Numbered from the stretch's first letter, positions 10,960 through 22,660 are shown. The stretch: 64,000 bases of DNA from Anolis sagrei (GCF_037176765.1 NC_090027.1:35525312-35589311), one strand, 5' to 3'. Program-made: numbers and translations. The notes: generated by a model from the sequence alone, not told the origin.

Positions 10960-11300
10960 GCTACTCTGCCGCTGCATTTGCTCGGCCGTGTTTACTTTCA
11001 TTTCTTCCCCTTCTGCGATAAAGCCAGGCCATCTGAATTCACAGGGGCAGCTCAATTGCATTAAAGTAATGCACACTTGAACCAGCCGGAAGAGAATAAA
11101 CTTGGGTGTACTTATCTGCAATTGGAATTCTCCGCAGGTGAGTACCAACTAATGGATACCTTTTGCTGAGGGGCAAAAGAAAACTGTGGCTCGAAAATGT
11201 GATCCGCTCTGAATGTGATGGACACACATTTATTTACGTCACAAAGGCACACAGATGGAAATCGAGTAGAAGGCCCAGAGCTTGGAAAAAGGACATTTTA
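10960..11300. other. Non-repetitive stretch, candidate conserved non-coding element
   Basis: High-complexity intronic sequence without matches to the window's repeats. It includes a CRE-like TACGTCAC near 11236. Status unknown without alignment to other species. Confidence 0.3.
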
Positions 11301-11644
11301 GGACTAAAATGTACCAGTCAACGTGCCACTGGCTGTGGGAAATAAGGAGTTATAATTCACCCTGAAAAAAGTGATTTTTCCCATAAGATGTTATCAAGTT
11401 TCACTGTTACTGAAGGCTACTTTAAGCCTATATGCCACCCTGGAATCTAAGGATATTGGTTTTTAATCAATTGAGTTTTCTTTTGGGGCATTCCTCTGGC
11501 TACCTCTAACTTTGCAACTGGAGAATTGGTTTACTTGTGGGAGGCCTCCTATATAATCCATCATATCCGTAATATGGCATTTGGATAGAGGTTGGAACTG
11601 TTATTTTTCCCCCACTATAAAAACCCAAAATATACCACTCTAGT

Positions 11645-11990
11645 CTCAAAAATGGGTCCCTTGGTGGCACAGCTGGTTAAACTGCTAAGCTGCTGAACTT
11701 GCTGACTGAAAGGTTGACAGTTCAAATCCAGGGAGTGGGGTGAGCTCCCACTGTTAACCCCAGCTTCTGCCTACCTAGCAGTTTGAAAACATGCAAATGT
11801 GAGTAGATCAATAGGTACCGTTTCTGCAGGAAGGTAATGGTACTCCATGCAGTCATGCTGGCCACATGACCTTGGAGATATCTAGGGATAACGCCGGCTC
11901 TTTGGTTTAGAAATTGAGATGAGCACCAATCCCCAGAGTCGGACATGAGTAGACTTCATGTCAAGCGGAAACCTTTACTTTTACTTAGTT
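11645..11990 (+). mobile_element. tRNA-derived squamate SINE, nearly full length
   Basis: The head CCTTGGTGGCACAGCTGGTTAAAC leads to the B box GACAGTTCAAATCC, then the body CATGCAAATGTGAGTAGATC, CATGCAGTCATGCTGGCC and the CCTTTACTTTTACTT tail. Tail repeats differ slightly between copies. Confidence 0.85.
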
Positions 11991-12039
11991 CCAAAAATGG
12001 TGACACTTGAGTCCCTTTGGGGAGATAGGGCGGTCAACA

Positions 12040-12415
12040 AATAAATAATAATAATAATAATAATAATAATAATTATTATTATTATTATTATTATTGGAAA
12101 CACAACAAGATGAGTCCACAGCAGACACTCTGCTAGCTGTTGTATTGGATCACACTTCGGACCCTTCCCAAGGGTCTAGGACTGTGTGATGTATCGGCGA
12201 ATAATGTGTGCAGATCCCAGTAAGGTGGTCTTTTGCAGCTGGGAGATGGTAATCTTGTCAACGTCGATTGTGTTCAAGTGCAGGCCAAGGTCTTGAGGCA
12301 CTGGACCCAGTGTGCCGATCACCACTGGGACCACCTTGACTGGCTTGTGCCAGAGTCTTTGCAGTTCGATCTTTAAATCCTCATATCGTGTTAGCTTTTC
12401 CAGTTGTTTCTCTTC

Positions 12416-12461
<46 letters not shown>

Positions 12462-12462
12462 T
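12040..12462 (-). mobile_element. R4/Dong-like LINE 3' end inside a TAA microsatellite
   Basis: The minus frame encodes LTRYEDLKIELQRLWHKPVK then VVPVVIGTLGPVPQDLGLHL and ISQLQKTTLLGSAHIIRR. This is the C-terminal end found in R2/R4/Dong-type retrotransposons with restriction-like endonucleases. About 80 bp of 3' UTR follows (CACAGCAGACACTCTGCTAG region). The unit is flanked on both sides by (TAA)n/(TTA)n, as expected for a TAA-targeting Dong-like element. 5'-truncated. Confidence 0.7.
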
Positions 12463-12783
12463 CCATTATTGTCCATCCTAGATATTAATAATGGGGTTGA
12501 GGCCTAAAGTATCTGGAGGCTACTACCAGCTTCAGCAAACCATTAACTAGTCACCAAACTAATGTGGATGATTCCTTTTTCCTTCATAAACCAGAACCAT
12601 TTCCTATTAGCTTCACTGAGCAACCCAACATTGTAGTATTTTCTTTCTGTGATGCTTAGATACTTCCACTAAGTTTCTCCAGCTCATTTCTGAGTTTATA
12701 AACCTCTTCTGCCCCTATTTTAAGATTCTGATGGCCAAGCAATTACAAAGATCATCATTTGAAATGCCACACATGCCACTTAC

Positions 12784-12864
12784 TTTCTCTTTGATTCCCT
12801 CATAGTCAGGTCCAAGGCCTCCAAGCTTCACATCCATCTTCATGTAGCCTTTTGTCCTGGAACC
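12784..12864 (-). CDS. JHY: JHY coding exon 5 (27-codon conserved exon)
   Basis: A small exon found by homology. The acceptor tgtttgttag precedes 12864 and the donor GAGAAA|gtaagt is at 12784/12783; both ends are phase 0. It encodes GSRTKGYMKMDVKLGGLGPD followed by YEGIKEK. The VKLGGLGPD block is the most recognisable segment of JHY. It is too short to stand out as an open frame by itself. Confidence 0.92.
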
Positions 12865-13378
12865 CTAACAAACAGTTAACATGAAGTTTTGCCTCTTGTG
12901 CAAACAACAAAGATTGTACAATATATTACAAGAAATAACTGGTTACAAACAGAGGAAGAAATTAAAAAAAACTGGAGCAAGGCTGGGGAAATCTCAGCTT
13001 GTACACATATTTTGGACTATAGATCTCACCATCTCACCATCAGTCATGTTGCTGATGGGACTTGTAGTCCGAAACATCTGAATGGATGGGCAACAATGGC
13101 TCGACCAATGGTGGCTAGTGTTCTGCATAGTTGTGTATCCATGATTAATTTGGTCCCAGCTTCAATCCTGACTATAAAGGAGATGTCCAAGGTGCTGAAT
13201 CTACTCTGAGGACAGCGTTCAGCATTTTGGAGAGCTTCTTTCAAATTTAGATCAATGACCCGCAAACTCTAGTCTTTCAGGTGTTTTGGACTTCAGCTCC
13301 CAGAAGCCTTTGCTGCCTTGGCCAATGGTCTGGGATTTTGGGAGCTAAGTCTAACATACCTGGAAGATAAACATTGGA

Positions 13379-13893
13379 AAATTTATTTATTTATTTGTTT
13401 ATTTACAACATTTTTATCCCGCCCATTTCAGCCCGAAGGCAACTCAGGGTGGCGTACAGGGTGGCTTACAGATATATGAAATAGATATATAGATATATAG
13501 ATATATAGAAATATATATATCAATAAAAACAATTAAAAACATCATAAATACATATAAAATCCATAAAAACTATAAAAATCAATACAAAACTAATGTCTAC
13601 CAATCAAAATTCCTCATTTGTTTATATAGTCTTAGCCGTTCCATGTTCGTATTATGATTTAGTGTTAACTGGTCACGCTGCAGCTCCAAATGCTTGCTCA
13701 AAGAGCCAGGTTTTAACTCATTTCCGAAAGGTCACGAGGGAGGGAGCCAATCTAATATCCCTGGGAAGAGAGTTTCACAGCCGAGGGGCCACTGAGAAGG
13801 CCCTGTCTCTTGTCCCCACCAAACACGCCCGTGAGGCTAGCCGGACCGAGAGCAGGACCTCCCCAGGCGATCTCAAATTCCTAGAAGGTTCAT
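13379..13893 (-). mobile_element. L2-like LINE 3' end
   Basis: Begins with the TTTATTT tail and ATCCCGCCC of the 3' UTR in reverse. It then carries a reverse-strand match to the ORF2 C terminus (cf. RAFSVVAPxLWNxLPxEIR in the copy at 29825). Broken and 5'-truncated. Confidence 0.7.
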
Positions 13894-13899
13894 AGGAAG

Positions 13900-14205
13900 A
13901 GAGCTGCTGAACTTGGTGACTGAAAGGTCACAGGTTCGAATCTGGAGAGCGGCCTGAGCTCCTGATGTTAGCTCCAGCTTCTGTGAACCTAGCAGTTCGA
14001 AAACATGCAAATGTGAGTAGATCAATAGGTACTGCTTCTGCAGGAAGGTAATGGCACTTCATGCAGTCATGCTGGCCACATGACCTTGAAAGTGTCTACA
14101 GACAACACTAGCTCTTTGGCTTAGAAATGGAGATGAACACCAACCTCCCAGAATCGGACACGAGTAGACTTATCTCAAGGGGAAACCTTTACTTTTACTT
14201 AGTCC
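13900..14205 (+). mobile_element. tRNA-derived squamate SINE
   Basis: B box GGTTCGAATCTGG, CATGCAAATGTGAGTAGATC, CATGCAGTCATGCTGGCC, tail CCTTTACTTTTACTT. It is followed by an L2-like tail motif (TTTGGGGAGATAGGGTGG) and (ATA)n to 14285. Adjoins the LINE at 13379. Confidence 0.82.
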
Positions 14206-14253
14206 CAAAATGGTGAGAATTGAGTCCCTTTGGGGAGATAGGGTGGTCTACAA

Positions 14254-14286
<33 letters not shown>

Positions 14287-14584
14287 TTCCATTATTGTCC
14301 ATGTTAGAAATTGATCATGGACAAAAGTATCTGGAGGCTGCTACCAGCTTCAGCAAAACATAAACCAGCTGCCAAACTAATGTGAGTGATTCCTTTTTCC
14401 TTCATTGAACCAGAACCATTTCCAATTAGCTTCACTGAGCAACCCAACATTGTAGTATTCTCTTCCTGTGATACTTAGGTACTTCCAAACTCACTTTCCT
14501 ATTAGCTTCACTGAGCAATCCAACATTGTAGTATTTTATTCCAAGTTTCTCCAGCTTACTTCTGAGTTTATAAACCTCTTCCAG

Positions 14585-14780
14585 CCATAGTGAGAAGATC
14601 TATAGGTACCGCTTATGCAGAAAGGTAACGGCACTCCATGCAGTCATGCTGGCCACATGACTTTAGAGGTGTCTACGGACAACACCGGCTCTTCGGCTTA
14701 GAAATTGAGATGAGCACCAATCCCAGAGTTGGACACGACTGGACTTAATCTCAGGGGAAAACCTTTACCTTTACCCTAAA
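14585..14780 (+). mobile_element. Partial tRNA-derived SINE
   Basis: Body and tail only: TAGGTACCGCTTATGCAG, CATGCAGTCATGCTGGCC, CCTTTACCTTTACCC. The preceding 14286-14584 repeats text from 12463-12720 (e.g. TATCTGGAGGCTGCTACCAG), a local duplication. Confidence 0.78.
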
Positions 14781-15639
14781 ACTGGAAAGAATGGGAACAA
14801 AATCTGGGTCTTTTCAACCAGTCTGGGGTTGTCATGAGATGGAGAGGCTTGTGGAAAAGGGGTCTGTTCAGAGCTTTGGTCTTCAAAGATGCATCATGAA
14901 TTGTGGTTACTGCCCACCTCTCAGAAAGTCTTGAGAAAGCGACATGTTAAGACCATGATTCCTGCCTGCCCCCACCCCAAAAGGACAAGAGTCTGAAAAT
15001 AAGGAGGAGAGAAAGGGAAGGAAAAGTGCCCTGCAGTTGCAGATCTAATCCAGTTAATTCCTTCTGAAGGGCAGTCACGCAGCAATCCACAAAATGCCAC
15101 TGAGTCAGTGCACAGTAACAATTATTCCAGCTTAATCTGTCTGCTTTGAGGCCAGAAGCTAGCGTCTTAAAACATTTCAATTGGTCATGGGAGCACGGAG
15201 CTGTTTTTCAGCCATTTTGTCACACTGGGATAACATACTTTTTGGACGGAAACTTTTTGGACGGAACTTTTTGGACGGAAACCCAAGAGAAAGTGAACTC
15301 AGGTTTGGTGAGAGAAGGGCGAGAAGAGACTTAAGGTTCAAACAAACAAATCCTACCCACTAAGGAAATCCAACAAATGCCCCGTTCAGCAAAGGACAAG
15401 AAGGATCCTCCCACCTCTGCAGGAGTCTACCATATTCTGTATTATGTTTTCTAGCCACTCATATGTATTCCCTGTAGGTCCACTCCGTCGTTGATACTTG
15501 TACATTGAATCTAATTCACTTGAAGAACTGTCCACATTGGAATATTGCCGATTCTATGTTTTCTATACTTTCACAAACTACCATCTGGGGAAGACTCTAC
15601 ACAATTGAAACCTGTCATGTTTAAAACCTTGGATTTGTT

Positions 15640-16440
15640 TAAAAACTTTGGACTCAAAAAGGACTTATATACTTGGACTTATAGGATTGGATTTACAGTT
15701 GCTGGGATTTATAGTTCACCTACAATAAAAGAGCATTCTAAACCCCACTAATGGTAGAATTGAACAAAACTTGGCACTAAGAATTCCCATGATGACCAAC
15801 AGAAAATATTGGTTTGGTGGGTATTGACCTTGAATTTGGGAGTTGTAGTTCACCTACATCTAGAGAGCACTGTGGACTAAAACAATGATAGACTATATGG
15901 ACCAAACTTGGCACAAATACTCAATATACCCAAATGTGAACACTCATGGAGTTTGGGGAAAATAGACCTTGATATTAGGGAATTGTAGTTGCTGGAATTT
16001 ATAGTTCATCTACAATCAAAGAGCATTCTAAACTCCATCAATGATGGAATTGAACCAAACTTGGCACACCGAACTCCCATGATCAACAGAAAATACTCGA
16101 AGGGTTTGGTGGGCATAGACCTTGAGTTTTGGACTTGTAGTTCACCTACATCCAGAGAGCACTGTGGACTCAAACAATGATGGATCTGGACCAAACTTGG
16201 CACAAATACTCAATATGCCCAAATGTGAACACTGGGGAAGTTTGGGGAAAATAGAATCTTGACATTTGGGAGTTGTACTTGCAGGGATTTATAGTTCACC
16301 TACAATCAAAGAACATTCTGAACTCCACCAATGATGGAATTGGGCGAAACTTCCCATACAGAACTACTGTGTTTCCTGATAGTCTTTGGTGACCTCTTTG
16401 GCATGCCCTTGTGACCCCCCACCCCCCCAGGTCGAGAAAT
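15640..16440 (+). mobile_element. Helitron/hAT shared-core repeat with hAT-like right end
   Basis: Three rounds of the core (GAGTTGTAGTTCACCTACA, CAAACTTGGCAC, CTCAATATGCCCAAATGTG). The right end (CTTTGGTGACCTCTTTGGCA, then CCAGGTCGAGAAATGCTG) matches the hAT end at 60475, not the Helitron hairpin. The left terminus is not recognisable. Confidence 0.6.
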
Positions 16441-16620
16441 GCTGGGTTAAAAGAACTTTCTCCCTTCCTTTCAAATAGTAGCTTTTCTCCTGTTACATGA
16501 TGCTAAGGTTGGTTTATACATAATTTTGTGACTTTTTGGATTCACATTTATGGATATTAATAACTGAACAAGTTAAATCTACATTCAATTTGCTGTAGGC
16601 AAGGTACTAACAGGCTTCAT

Positions 16621-17676
16621 CTGCCTGCCACCTCAGGAGGAGAAGGAGGAAATCCTGCTGCTACTCGCCCCTTCCCAAGCCAGCTAAGTGGAGGAAGGGG
16701 ACTGAGGAAGAGACTTTGAGAATACCTGTCTCCTGGCTGTTGCTTGCTACATCTGCCTGCCACCTCAGGAGGAGGAGGAGGAAATCCTGCTGCTACTCTC
16801 CCCCTCTCAAGCCAGCTACGAGGAGGAAGGGGACTGAGGAAGAGACTTTAAAAACACCTGTCTCCTGGCTGTTGCTTGCTACATCTGCCTGCCACCTCAG
16901 GAGGAGAAGGAGGAAATCCTGCTGCTACTCCCCCCCCCCCCAAGCCAGCTAAGAGGAGGAAGGGGACTGAGGAAGAGACTTTAAAAACACCTGTCTCCTG
17001 GCTGTTGCTTACTACATCTGCCTGCCACCTCATGAGGAGAAGGAGGAAGTCCAGCTGCTACTCTTCCCCTCCCAAGCCAGCTAAGAGGAGGAAGGGGACT
17101 GAGGAAGAGACTTTAAAAACACCAGTCTCCTGGTTGTTGATACTATATCTGCCTGCCACCTCAGGAGGAGAAGGAGGAAATCCTGCTGCTACTCGCCCCT
17201 TCCCAAGCCAGCTAAGTGGAGGAAGGGGACTGAGGAAGAGACTTTGAGAATACCTGTCTCCTGGCTGTTGCTTACTACATCTGCCTGCCACCTCAGGAGG
17301 AGAAGAAAGAAATCCTGCTGCTACTCTCCCCCTCTCAAGCCAGCTACGAGGAGGAAGGGGACTGAGGAAGAGACTTTAAAAACACCTGTCTCCTGGCTGT
17401 TGCTTACTACATCTGCCTGCCACCTCAGGAGGAGAAAGAAGAAATCCTGCTGCTACTCTCCCCCTCTCAAACCAGCTAAGAGGAGGAAGGGGACTGAGGA
17501 AGAGACTTTAAAAACACCTGTCTCCTGGCTGTTGTTTACTACATCTGCCTGCCACCTCAGGAGGAGAAGGAGGAAGTCCAGCTGCGACTCTTCCCCTCCC
17601 AAGCCAGCTAAAAGGAGAAAGAGGACTGAGGGAGAGACTTTAAAAACATGTGTCTCCTGGCAGTTGCTTATTATTT
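16621..17676. repeat. 132-bp minisatellite, eight units
   Basis: CTGCCTGCCACCTCAGGAGG recurs at 16621, 16753, 16885, 17018, 17149, 17281, 17413 and 17545. Spacing is 132 bp except one of 133 and one of 131. As 132 is divisible by three, several frames stay open across units. These are not genes. The array sits in the JHY intron just after exon 4. Confidence 0.95.
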
Positions 17677-17819
17677 CTGTTGTGGGTTTATATTGTATTT
17701 AATGTTATGTGCATTTTGATATTATGTATATTACTTGCTGATCTACTGCATGGCCTTTGTCCATGCTACCACTAGATCCAAGCCCATCTTCTGCCCAGTT
17801 TGATGTTCTCCCAGCATAC

Positions 17820-18111
17820 CTTTCTATTCTCCTTTTCCTTCCTCTCCTTGTCTTTTTCCATCTGATGCAAGTAGCCTTCGGAGTTGCTGCGGCTCAGAAC
17901 CGGCTGGCTTTCTTCACAGCTCTCCGTGTTGAGCCGCGAGTCACTATCCCCTCTCTCTATGATGGGTGGAAACATGCTACCAAACTGGTTTCCAGCGAGG
18001 TGGGCATCTGCCAGTTGAGAGATTTCCTGGTGACGCCGCTCCGCCGCCTGGATGAGCCGAGTGGTTGGAGAAGGGGCTTCTATCAGGTCGCGAGCGGGTG
18101 GCTGGAATGGC
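17820..18111 (-). CDS. JHY: JHY coding exon 4
   Basis: The acceptor tgttgtttcttgag precedes 18111; the donor is AAAG|gtatgc at 17820/17819. One base completes the Gly codon begun in exon 3, then 97 codons follow and the exon ends in phase 0. It encodes a short helical stretch (RLIQAAERRHQEISQLADAH), FPPIIERGDSDSRLN and LSRSNSEGYLHQMEK, all close to human JHY blocks. A 132-bp minisatellite array starts 144 bp into the following intron. Confidence 0.9.
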
Positions 18112-18468
18112 CTCAAGAAACAACAGCAAATTAACCAACCAAAACAAGACAATGACAAAAAGGAAATAATTTTGAGACTCACACAACTGGTCATATTGAG
18201 ACTTTTTTATCTACCCACATCCACCAAACACTGCTGCTCATGTTATTCATTCCCATTATCTTTTTGGCCCATCTGACGTTGGCCCTTTAGATCCCTTCTA
18301 TGGTTTGCTATCTTGCTTCTCAGTCCCACACCAACACCCTGTCCTTCAAAGCAGCCCCTGCGTATTGCCTGACAGGACCTCATTGCACATCCCTACTGTG
18401 ACCGCCAGCACAATCCAAGCACATCCCTACTTGTGAATTTTCATGGCGTCAATTTTCAGTGATTTTCT

Positions 18469-18830
18469 TTGATCAAGGCCCTGGAGAACAAGCCCAGTGA
18501 GGAGTGGCTTAAAGAACTGGGTATGTTTAGCCTGCAGAAGAGAAGGCTGAGAAGACACATGAGGGCCATGTATAAAGAGATGAGGGGAAGCCACAGGAAG
18601 GAGGAGGAGGAAGCTTGTTTTCTGCTGTCCTGGAGTCTAGGACATGGGAGAGCTGTTCATCAGTGGAACTCTCTGCTCTAGATTGTGGTGGAGGCTCCTT
18701 CTTTGGAGGCTTTTTAAACAGAGGCTGGATGGCTATCTGTTGGGAGTGCTTTGAATGTGATTTTCCTGCTTCTTGGAGGAATGGGGTTGGACTAGATGGC
18801 CCATGAGGTCTCTTCCAATTCAATGATGCT
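18469..18830 (+). mobile_element. CR1 LINE 3' fragment
   Basis: Encodes remnants of [20 protein letters not shown] then QKRRLRRH and continues to the CR1 3' end (GGACTAGATGGCCCATGAGG, CTCTTCCAATTC). Compare KGLENKxYEERLKELGxFSL in CR1 ORF2. Broken and internally shortened. Confidence 0.8.
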
Positions 18831-19175
18831 ATCCCTGGTGCTCCTTAGGTAGGAATGTCTTCCCAGAATTAAGGTAGAGGGGACAACTGTAGTTTTCCAG
18901 ATGTGTTTACTATAACCCCCAGCAGGCTGGGTGAGCACAATCAATGGTGAGATATCACGGAGAGCCCACATTTCCAATAACACCAGGAAGTCCACAATTA
19001 CCTCCAGAATCTCACAGCTGAGATTCAATCTATTTGGAGGACATAAATTGGGGGAGTGATTAAAAGACTTTAATCTGGGTGTGAATATATCACCTGCTTG
19101 CATTATAATTACACTGTGTAACAAACACCGCCTGAGCTCCGCAAGTGCAGCATTTTTCCGAATGAAGCAGAGTGT

Positions 19176-19873
19176 TTGAGGACCGAGATATCCGTAGGGA
19201 TACCAAGGTGTTTGTTTATAAAGTTATTGTCCTCTCAACCCCGATATACGCCTGAGAGACGTGGACTGTCTACAAACATCACATACAACTCCCGGAATGA
19301 TTCCATCAGGAGTTGCCTCCGAAAAATCCTGCAAATCTCAAGCAGAGAAATGTCAGTGTGCTGGAAGAAGTAAAGACGACCAGCATTGATGTGATGGTAC
19401 TCCGTCATCAACTCTGCTGGACTGGCCACGTTGTCCGGATGCCCGACCACCGTCTCCCAAAGCAGTTGCTCTACTCCGAACTCAAGAATGGAAAACGGAA
19501 TGTTGGAGAACAGGAAAAGAGATTTAAAGATGGGCTCAAAGCCAACCTTAAAAACTCTGGCATAGACACTGAGAACTGGGAAGCCCTGGCCTGTGAGCAC
19601 TCCAGTTAGGGGTCAGCTGTGACCATCAGTGCTGCAGAATTTGAAGAGGCACAAATGGAGGGTGAAAGAGAGAAATGTGTCAAGAGGAAGGAGCGTCAAG
19701 CCAACCCCGACTGGGACCGCCTTCCACCTGGAACCCAATGCCCTCACTGTGGGAGAAGATGCAGTTCAAGAATAGGGCTCCACAGTCACCTACGGACCCA
19801 CCCCCAGGATACCACACTTGGAAGACCATCATCCTCAGACTACGAGGGATCGACTAAGTAAGTAAGTAAGTAA
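19176..19873 (+). mobile_element. Non-LTR retrotransposon 3' end with terminal zinc finger
   Basis: Frames encode VLRHQLCWTGHVVRMPDHRL, LKANLKNSGIDTENWEALAC and a C-terminal finger, CPHCGRRCSSRIGLHSHLRT. It ends in (GTAA)n, the likely 3' tail. The arrangement is common in animal LINEs of the RTE/Jockey-like kind, but I do not assign a clade. Several frame breaks. Confidence 0.65.
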
Positions 19874-20010
19874 CAAAGTGTGAAAACCTTTCTGTTCCTG
19901 GTTCCAAAGTCTTATTTCCTGTTTAATTGTGTAGTACTTATTTTGAAAGTAGTTGTTTTACTCCGGAAACTTTGTTTTTGTGACTGCCACAAACTATGTT
20001 GAATTGAATG

Positions 20011-20248
20011 TATTGTCAAAGGCTTTCATGGCCAGAATCACTGGGTTGTTGTAGGTTTTTTTTGGGATATATGGCCACGTTTTAGAGGCATTCTCTCCTG
20101 ACGTTTCGCCTCCATCTATGGCAAGCATCCTCAGAGGTAGTGAGCATACCTCTGAGGATGCTTGCCATGGATGCAGGCGAAATGTCAGGAGAGAATGCCT
20201 CTAGAACATGGCCATATAGTCTGAAAAAACCTACAACAACCTATGTTG
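20011..20248. mobile_element. Penelope-like hairpin
   Basis: From ATTGTCAAAGGCTTTCATGG into CATCCTCAGAGGTAGTGAGC and back out through the complement to CCTACAACAACC. About 110-bp arms. The flanking motif TATGTTGAATTG occurs on both sides (around 19996 and 20242), consistent with a target duplication. Confidence 0.72.
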
Positions 20249-20456
20249 AATTGGTTGAGACTCGATGAGATACTCATTGAAAATCTATACCAAAATATGC
20301 TGCAGGATGTCCTGCAAAAACAAAGTTTTTGCAGTTTAATAAACATTCCCCATGTTTTTATGAGAGAACCAATTAGGAAATGACATTTATAACCCAGGAA
20401 CAAATATTGTGTTATATAGTATTATCTGCCTTAATTTAATCAAACTGCGTTCTTAC

Positions 20457-21127
20457 CCCGAGTGACTAGAAACATAGTTGCTTGGGGTTTTCTTTGTATG
20501 AATCTGATTTGGATCCCAAGTTGAAGCTTGTTTGTTTACTGGCTGTTGGAGGCCAGAATGATACGTAGACGAGAGACCTCTGTGCCCTAGGAAGTTCTGA
20601 CGCTTGCCATGTCTAGCGAAAGACCGAGGCTCAGAAACAGTACGCCTATATGGGTCTCGGTAGCCAGGCCCAGAAGGATTTTCAGGAGCATGTAGGGTCT
20701 CTTTCTTCTCCCCCTCTCCAGTATTTGCTGAATGAATCCCTGGAAAGTTTTGGTATGAACTTGGCTGATGAGGATTCCTAGCAAAGGCTAAATTCATGGA
20801 ACGTGGCTTGCCCCTCTGTTGAACACTGCAGGATGGGTCCGTAGGAAAGGGGCTTTCCCAACTGGAGTTATCTGCACTGGAAGCGCAGTGAGATGTAACA
20901 GATGGATCTGGGTAGAAAATCTGATGCAACAATTCTCTATCAGAGCTGGAATCTGGGAGAGCGTTCTCAAATTCTACCACATTGTGACATCTGCCACGCT
21001 GTCCTCTTAGTTCTACTCGGTCTTCCAATGGATGCTGGGCAGGGATCCTGCTTAAGGAGTTGTCTTCTAAGGATCCATCTTGGCTCAAGTTTGTTGTGTC
21101 CATCTCAGGCATTTTATGCAGGCGAGG
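20457..21127 (-). CDS. JHY: JHY coding exon 3 (large, poorly conserved central exon)
   Basis: The acceptor tttgttcctttcag precedes 21127 and the donor GG|gtaaga lies at 20457/20456. It enters in phase 0 and leaves in phase 2. The frame stays open for 671 nt and encodes a polar, Ser/Pro/His-rich segment. I cannot align it residue by residue with human JHY. It is assigned by position, phase and length, since the human protein also has a long variable middle. There are no recognisable domains. Confidence 0.78.
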
Positions 21128-21504
21128 CTGAAAGGAACAAACGAATTCATTGTGAAACTTAAGCTTTCTACCCATTGTAGATGGGTATATTCTGAATACA
21201 CTGGCATGGAATGAAGACTAAGAAAAGAACAAGCCTTATGCGCTTCACTTGGAACTACAATGAAAATCAAATGTGTATTTATTTCAGTTTTAATTGAATA
21301 TTTTCCACTGTTTTCCCTAAAGACCTTGGAGTGGTATATCTGTCTGGTTTCCTTCACCATTCCAACTTTATCCTCTCAACAAGCTGCGAAATATAAGATA
21401 TTGAGAGATAACAACTGACTCAAGGTAATACAGTGAGAACTTCATGTAGACATTTGATTCTGTATTTCACCAGTCCTCACCTAACACTATAAATATTATA
21501 CCAC

Positions 21505-22660
21505 ATGAATTCTGACATTTTCTGTGGTACTAACTCTAAGATCTTCCGGGGAGGCCCTCCTTTTGCTCCCACCACCGTCACAAGTATGGTTGGTGGGGAA
21601 GAGAGAGAGGGCCTTCTCGGTGGTGGCCCCTCGCCTCTTGAACGCTCTTCCAAGGGAAATAAGACAGGCCCCATCCCTCCCCTCCTTTCATAAGAGCTTG
21701 AAGACCTGGTGGTTTCAACAAGCCTTTGAGAATGACTAGTTCTAACTCAGCCCTACCCATTGTTGAATATGGCCTTATTGTTCCTACCTATCTACCCCAG
21801 TCACTTCCTCTAATAGGCCATGGAAATGAGCAACCACAGAACCAGACATGCTATAGCTGTTGCCTGTTATAACACTGTACACAATTCCTGGGCCCCTCAT
21901 ACTTTGAGTTTGCACTAGCCTCGGTTCGGGTGTTTTAAATGCTTTGAACAGGCAGGATTATCTATATAAATAAAAATGTAATGTTCGTTTGTGGGATTAA
22001 CAGAAATCAAAAACCACTGGATGAATTGACACCAAATTTGGACACAAGACACCTAACAACCCAATGTATGTCCTTCACTAAAAAAAATTGATTTTGTCAT
22101 TTGGGAGTTGTAGTTGCTTGGATTTATAGTTCACCTACAATCAAAGAGCATTCTGAACCCCATCAATGATGGAACTGAACCAAACTTGGCACACTGAACT
22201 CCCACGTCCAACAGAAAAATACTGGAAGGGTTTAGTGGACACTGACCTTGAGTTTTGGAGTTGTAGTTCACCTACATCCAGAGAGCACTCTGGACTCAAA
22301 CAATGATGGATCTGGACCAAACTCTACACGAATACTCAATATGCCCAAAGGTGAACACTAGTGGAGTTTGGGGAAAATAGAATCTTGACATTTGGGAGTT
22401 GTAGTTGCTGGGATTTGTAGTTCACCTACAATCACAGAGCATTCTGAACCCTACCAACAATAGAATTGGGCCAAATCTCCCACACAGAACCCCTATGACC
22501 ACCAGAGTGGGCCACAGCAACGCGTGGCAGGGGATGGCTAGTTTTTAATATATGTGTTATTGTGATAATTTTTATGCTTATATTGTTAATTTTATGTTTA
22601 TGTTGTTTACGCTGTATGCTTTGGTGATGTTACTTGGAAACCGCCCTGTGAGGTAGAGCT
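21505..22660 (+). mobile_element. L2-like LINE 3' end, interrupted by a Helitron
   Basis: Encodes the ORF2 C terminus LRSSGEALLLLPPPSQVWLV, ERAFSVVAPRL, EIRQAPSLPSFHKSLKTWWF, followed by a 3' UTR that resumes at 22542 and ends near GTGATGTTACTTGG. An inverted sister copy lies at 26285-26868. Confidence 0.78.
21961..22541 (+). mobile_element. Complete non-autonomous Helitron with identified empty site
   Basis: Starts TCTATATAAATAAAAATGTA and ends GCCACAGCAACGCGTGGC then GGGGATGGCTAG. The host bases are GGATTA on the left and TTTTTAATATA on the right. The inverted LINE copy near 26404-26425 preserves the uninterrupted sequence, so insertion was between A and T without duplication, as Helitrons do. 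Confidence 0.9.

Noticed and set aside
11645-11990. tRNA-like A and B boxes here and in other SINE heads
   Set aside because: They belong to dispersed SINEs with downstream body and tail, not functional tRNA genes.
12176-12466. Poly-Ile/Asn frames here and at 38300-39212, 41684 and 45810
   Set aside because: The Ile/Asn/Leu runs are translated TAA/TTA microsatellites; only the LINE-derived part at 12176-12420 is meaningful.
16716-17702. Chained 120-150 codon frames with repeated CHLRRRRRKSCC-like text
   Set aside because: Produced by a 132-bp minisatellite whose period is a multiple of three; no start, splice or homology support.
19000-19170. Possible additional JHY exon between exons 3 and 4
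   Set aside because: No in-phase acceptor/donor pair; exons 3 and 4 already join in matching phase.
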